Of a stretch of 64,000 nt of DNA, positions 62,182 through 64,000 are shown piece after piece (position 1 is the first letter of the stretch; each line of letters starts with the position of its first letter). Location of the stretch: the NCBI GenBank assembly GCA_028564705.1, contig JAPXFQ010002429.1, positions 1,240,001-1,304,000 on the forward strand, in the 5' to 3' direction. Source of the DNA: Apricaphanius iberus. Taxonomy: Eukaryota; Chordata; Actinopteri; Cyprinodontiformes; Aphaniidae. The translations under genes and the position numbers were made by a program. The notes under the pieces are model-generated. The model searched no databases and was not told where the DNA came from. It worked only from the letters and a program-made list of their open reading frames with translations.

Positions 62182-62391
62182 CGGAGTGAAGTTCATGACT
62201 TTGAGAATCCAGATGGTGAGTGCCAGGTTGACAATCATTGTGACAAGTAGAAGGAGGATGAAGAAGTACAGGCATCTCTTCCTCCAACCGTAGATGCCGA
62301 CTGTTGGGTAAACTTGGGCACTGCACTCTGATGCTCCTCGTTGGTGGAGTGGGTTTGGCTGGGCGGCAAGAATGTACTGCTCTTGGGTCAT
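62182..62391 (-). CDS. sgcz: Zeta-sarcoglycan, internal coding exon (transmembrane exon)
   Basis: This 210-base, 70-codon exon encodes the N-terminal cytoplasmic segment and the single membrane helix of a sarcoglycan, a subunit of the dystrophin-associated complex at the muscle plasma membrane. Residues 1-10 read [10 protein letters not shown]. The motif [13 protein letters not shown] lies around residues 32-44, the helix spans about residues 41-63, and the exon ends KVMNFTP. These motifs are shared by delta, gamma and zeta paralogues; EQYILA and [10 protein letters not shown] fit zeta best from family knowledge. On the minus strand CAG directly precedes the ATG at 62391, and the exon is followed by GTAAGA (donor GT at 62181-62180). 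In mammals the equivalent Met is internal, after a short first exon, so this ATG is probably not the start. The segment before GIYGW seems a few residues longer than in mammals. No other sgcz exon was recognised. Confidence is high for sarcoglycan and good for zeta over delta. Confidence 0.9.
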
Positions 62392-62410
62392 CTGAAAGGT
62401 GAGTAATTAA
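62392..62410 (-). other. Splice acceptor of the sgcz exon
   Basis: Read on the minus strand, a pyrimidine-rich stretch ends ACCTTTCAG directly before the exon. The AG is at 62393-62392 and the exon starts at 62391. Confidence 0.85.
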
Positions 62411-63446
62411 AACAATATGTTTACTCAAGGGTAAAATAATCCAGTAACCAAACTTTAAATTTGTCAGACAGGTTTCAGGAAATCTAACATGGATTTCCCA
62501 AGGACTGAAGAGAGACTTGCATTGGGGGAACCAAAATGTTTTTAAATAGATCTTCACCCAGTTCAGTGAATAGATAAGGTCAGCAGAGGTGTAGGTGAAC
62601 TGTTGGTGGAGAGATGGATGAAAAATGATGAGACGGAGACGGAAGAAGAAGACCGGAAGCATTTAAGAGTGAGATAGCAGTGTGAAGAAAGAAAGACGAA
62701 AGTGTGATAAAAATGAGATTGAGGTGGAGCTGTTGAGTAGAAAGATAGCGCACCTCTGAGTAGGTTCGAGATAGGAAGGAAGGATGGAAAAAGGGACCAG
62801 AGGGCTGATAAGAAAGTAAAGGAAGACAGAGTCCATTAGTTGAAGTGCAGCATGTGGAGTCATTGGCGGAAAAAGATATGGACACTGGCTGCAAGGCTCT
62901 ACTATCTTCGTCTATCTGACTCTCTAAGTCTTTCACTCTCCCTACCTTCCTCTCCACACCTTAAAGTCTATATTGCTCCCCACTTGTACTCTTCTTAATT
63001 CACTCCTATCTCACTTTAGCACTTCTTTCGATCTTCATCAGTCTCTGTCTCATGCACAAAGACACTCTCATGCACAATCTTGTATTTGGTCTTTATTTGC
63101 TGAAATTGCATGACCTTAACGCTTCAGTGGCTTTTGATTATTTTTCTTTCCCAAAGCAAAGCTTTTCCTCTGTGAATATACCAAAATGCCATGAGTGGAA
63201 AAACTGCTGACTCTAAACTTGCTTGGAGAAAAAAACTGAATGCAAACCAGTATTACGAAGTAAAGGGGAGGTTTTATGACAATTCAAGAAGGTAAATTCC
63301 GATGATTTTCTTTTCTTTTTTTTTGGGGGGGGAAGCACATGATAGGAAAAAATTAAATAAAAGGTGAAACAGAGTTTAGGACAATTGCAGACTTACTTTA
63401 ATAGCTGGCAAATCTTCATGCAATACTCCTAACAGAGAAAGTAATG
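62411..63446 (-). other. End of the preceding sgcz intron, no recognised feature
   Basis: This is AT-rich to purine-rich sequence upstream of the exon on the minus strand. A purine-rich stretch at about 62590-62830 (pyrimidine-rich on the transcribed strand) creates long open frames on the minus strand with Ser/Leu/Phe-rich composition and no recognisable domain. I see no coding exon. Confidence 0.5.
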
Positions 63447-63850
63447 TGGTGCGTTCAGACTGCAAGATTTTTCAGTGTCAGGCAATGCTCATAGAGCGAC
63501 TAGTTCGACGCATATAAACAGACGATACATTTTAGGCCGTTCTCTGCTGGATGTTTTTAAACACTCGCGGATCATTGCTGGCTAGGCAGTGTCGACGTTG
63601 GGCACCATCACTACAGTGAGACGCTCTGCTTTGTTGCCGTGCTGCGTCAAGAGCATTAAGACCATCAAGAGTTCAACTAGCTGAACTTCTGCGTTGCTAG
63701 CGTTATGAGCAGGAAAAGCTTGAAGAGTTGACGGAGCCAAAGCTCACAAAGCGCAGCAGAGACCGCTCCTCCAACGGCCTCCACCGTAGATTTAACATGT
63801 AATCTTGACGTTGCTGATGTTGACAAAGTCTGCGGTCTGAATACATCATT
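63447..63850. mobile_element. PIF/Harbinger-like MITE, relative of 43598-44316 in inverse orientation
   Basis: The ends GTGCGTTCAGACTGC and inverse GATGTATTCAGACCGC resemble those of the element at 43598. AAGATTACATGT and the near-palindrome GTTCAACTAGCTGAAC are shared in inverse orientation. Confidence 0.62.
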
Positions 63851-64000
63851 ACATTGTCCACCCTTGTAAAGGAGAGAAGAGCCCCCTAACACGTGCAGCT
63901 CAAATGTGCAAAGCCTGCATTTCTTAGCATAACTTAAAGGGCCTATATCATGGAAAATCATGTTTTTTAGAGTTTTGAACCATCTGGTACTGTAATTTCC

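Noticed and set aside
62153..62662. 169-codon open frame on the minus strand over the sgcz exon
   Set aside because: It reads the exon in a different frame and runs across the acceptor; the sarcoglycan frame has clear homology and splice signals.

Overview
The window looks like AT-rich intronic DNA of a bony fish, probably a percomorph-type teleost. The evidence is one vertebrate muscle-type gene exon with good splice sites, a dense mix of fish-typical transposons (Tc1/mariner, hAT, PIF/Harbinger-like, piggyBac-like, pogo-like), tRNA-derived SINEs, L2-like LINE 3' ends and long microsatellites. There are no operons, no prokaryotic gene spacing, and no host ORF long enough to be an intronless gene.

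The only host coding sequence I can support is a 210-base exon on the minus strand at 62182-62391. It encodes the cytoplasmic N-terminal segment and transmembrane helix of a sarcoglycan, best matching zeta-sarcoglycan (sgcz). An AG acceptor precedes it and a GTAAGA donor follows it. Since the gene reads leftward, nearly the whole window (1-62181) would be the following intron and 62392-64000 the end of the preceding one. Sarcoglycan delta/zeta genes have very large introns, so this is expected.

Layout: 1-10 kb holds intronic DNA with a large GGGCCTGAT-type DNA repeat, a 596-base TIR element (3228-3823) and a Tc1 remnant beside a (TA)n tract. 10.5-13.7 kb holds a three-level nest: a CAGTGTTGCC-type hAT-like element, containing a TAGAGGGTGACA-type hAT element with an 8-bp target duplication, containing a Tc1/mariner element whose 347-residue transposase is open and has DD38E spacing. 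13.7-31 kb holds a second GGGCCTGAT copy, a pogo-like MITE, LINE ends, a probable hAT element, a perfect 55-bp tandem duplication, an antisense Tc1 relic and a palindromic hAT MITE. 31-33.6 kb holds a decayed DD38E Tc1 element interrupted by a TAGGGATGCACC hAT that itself carries a tRNA-like block. 40.5-42.1 kb holds a nearly complete DD34E Tc1 element with 76-bp inverted repeats and an open 334-residue transposase. 42.8-48.3 kb holds a TTAA-flanked piggyBac-like element with a nested Harbinger-like MITE, another TTAA MITE and two oppositely oriented L2-like LINE 3' ends. 50-64 kb holds SINEs, a 132-bp GATA array, an internally deleted LINE, two Tc1 remnants, Harbinger-like MITEs and the sgcz exon.

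Nothing here suggests a new multi-gene system. The most noteworthy points are the open DD38E transposase with an older relative about 20 kb away, the nested insertion history, and several precise target-site or tandem duplications. Superfamily names were assigned from termini and target duplications by eye, without a database search.
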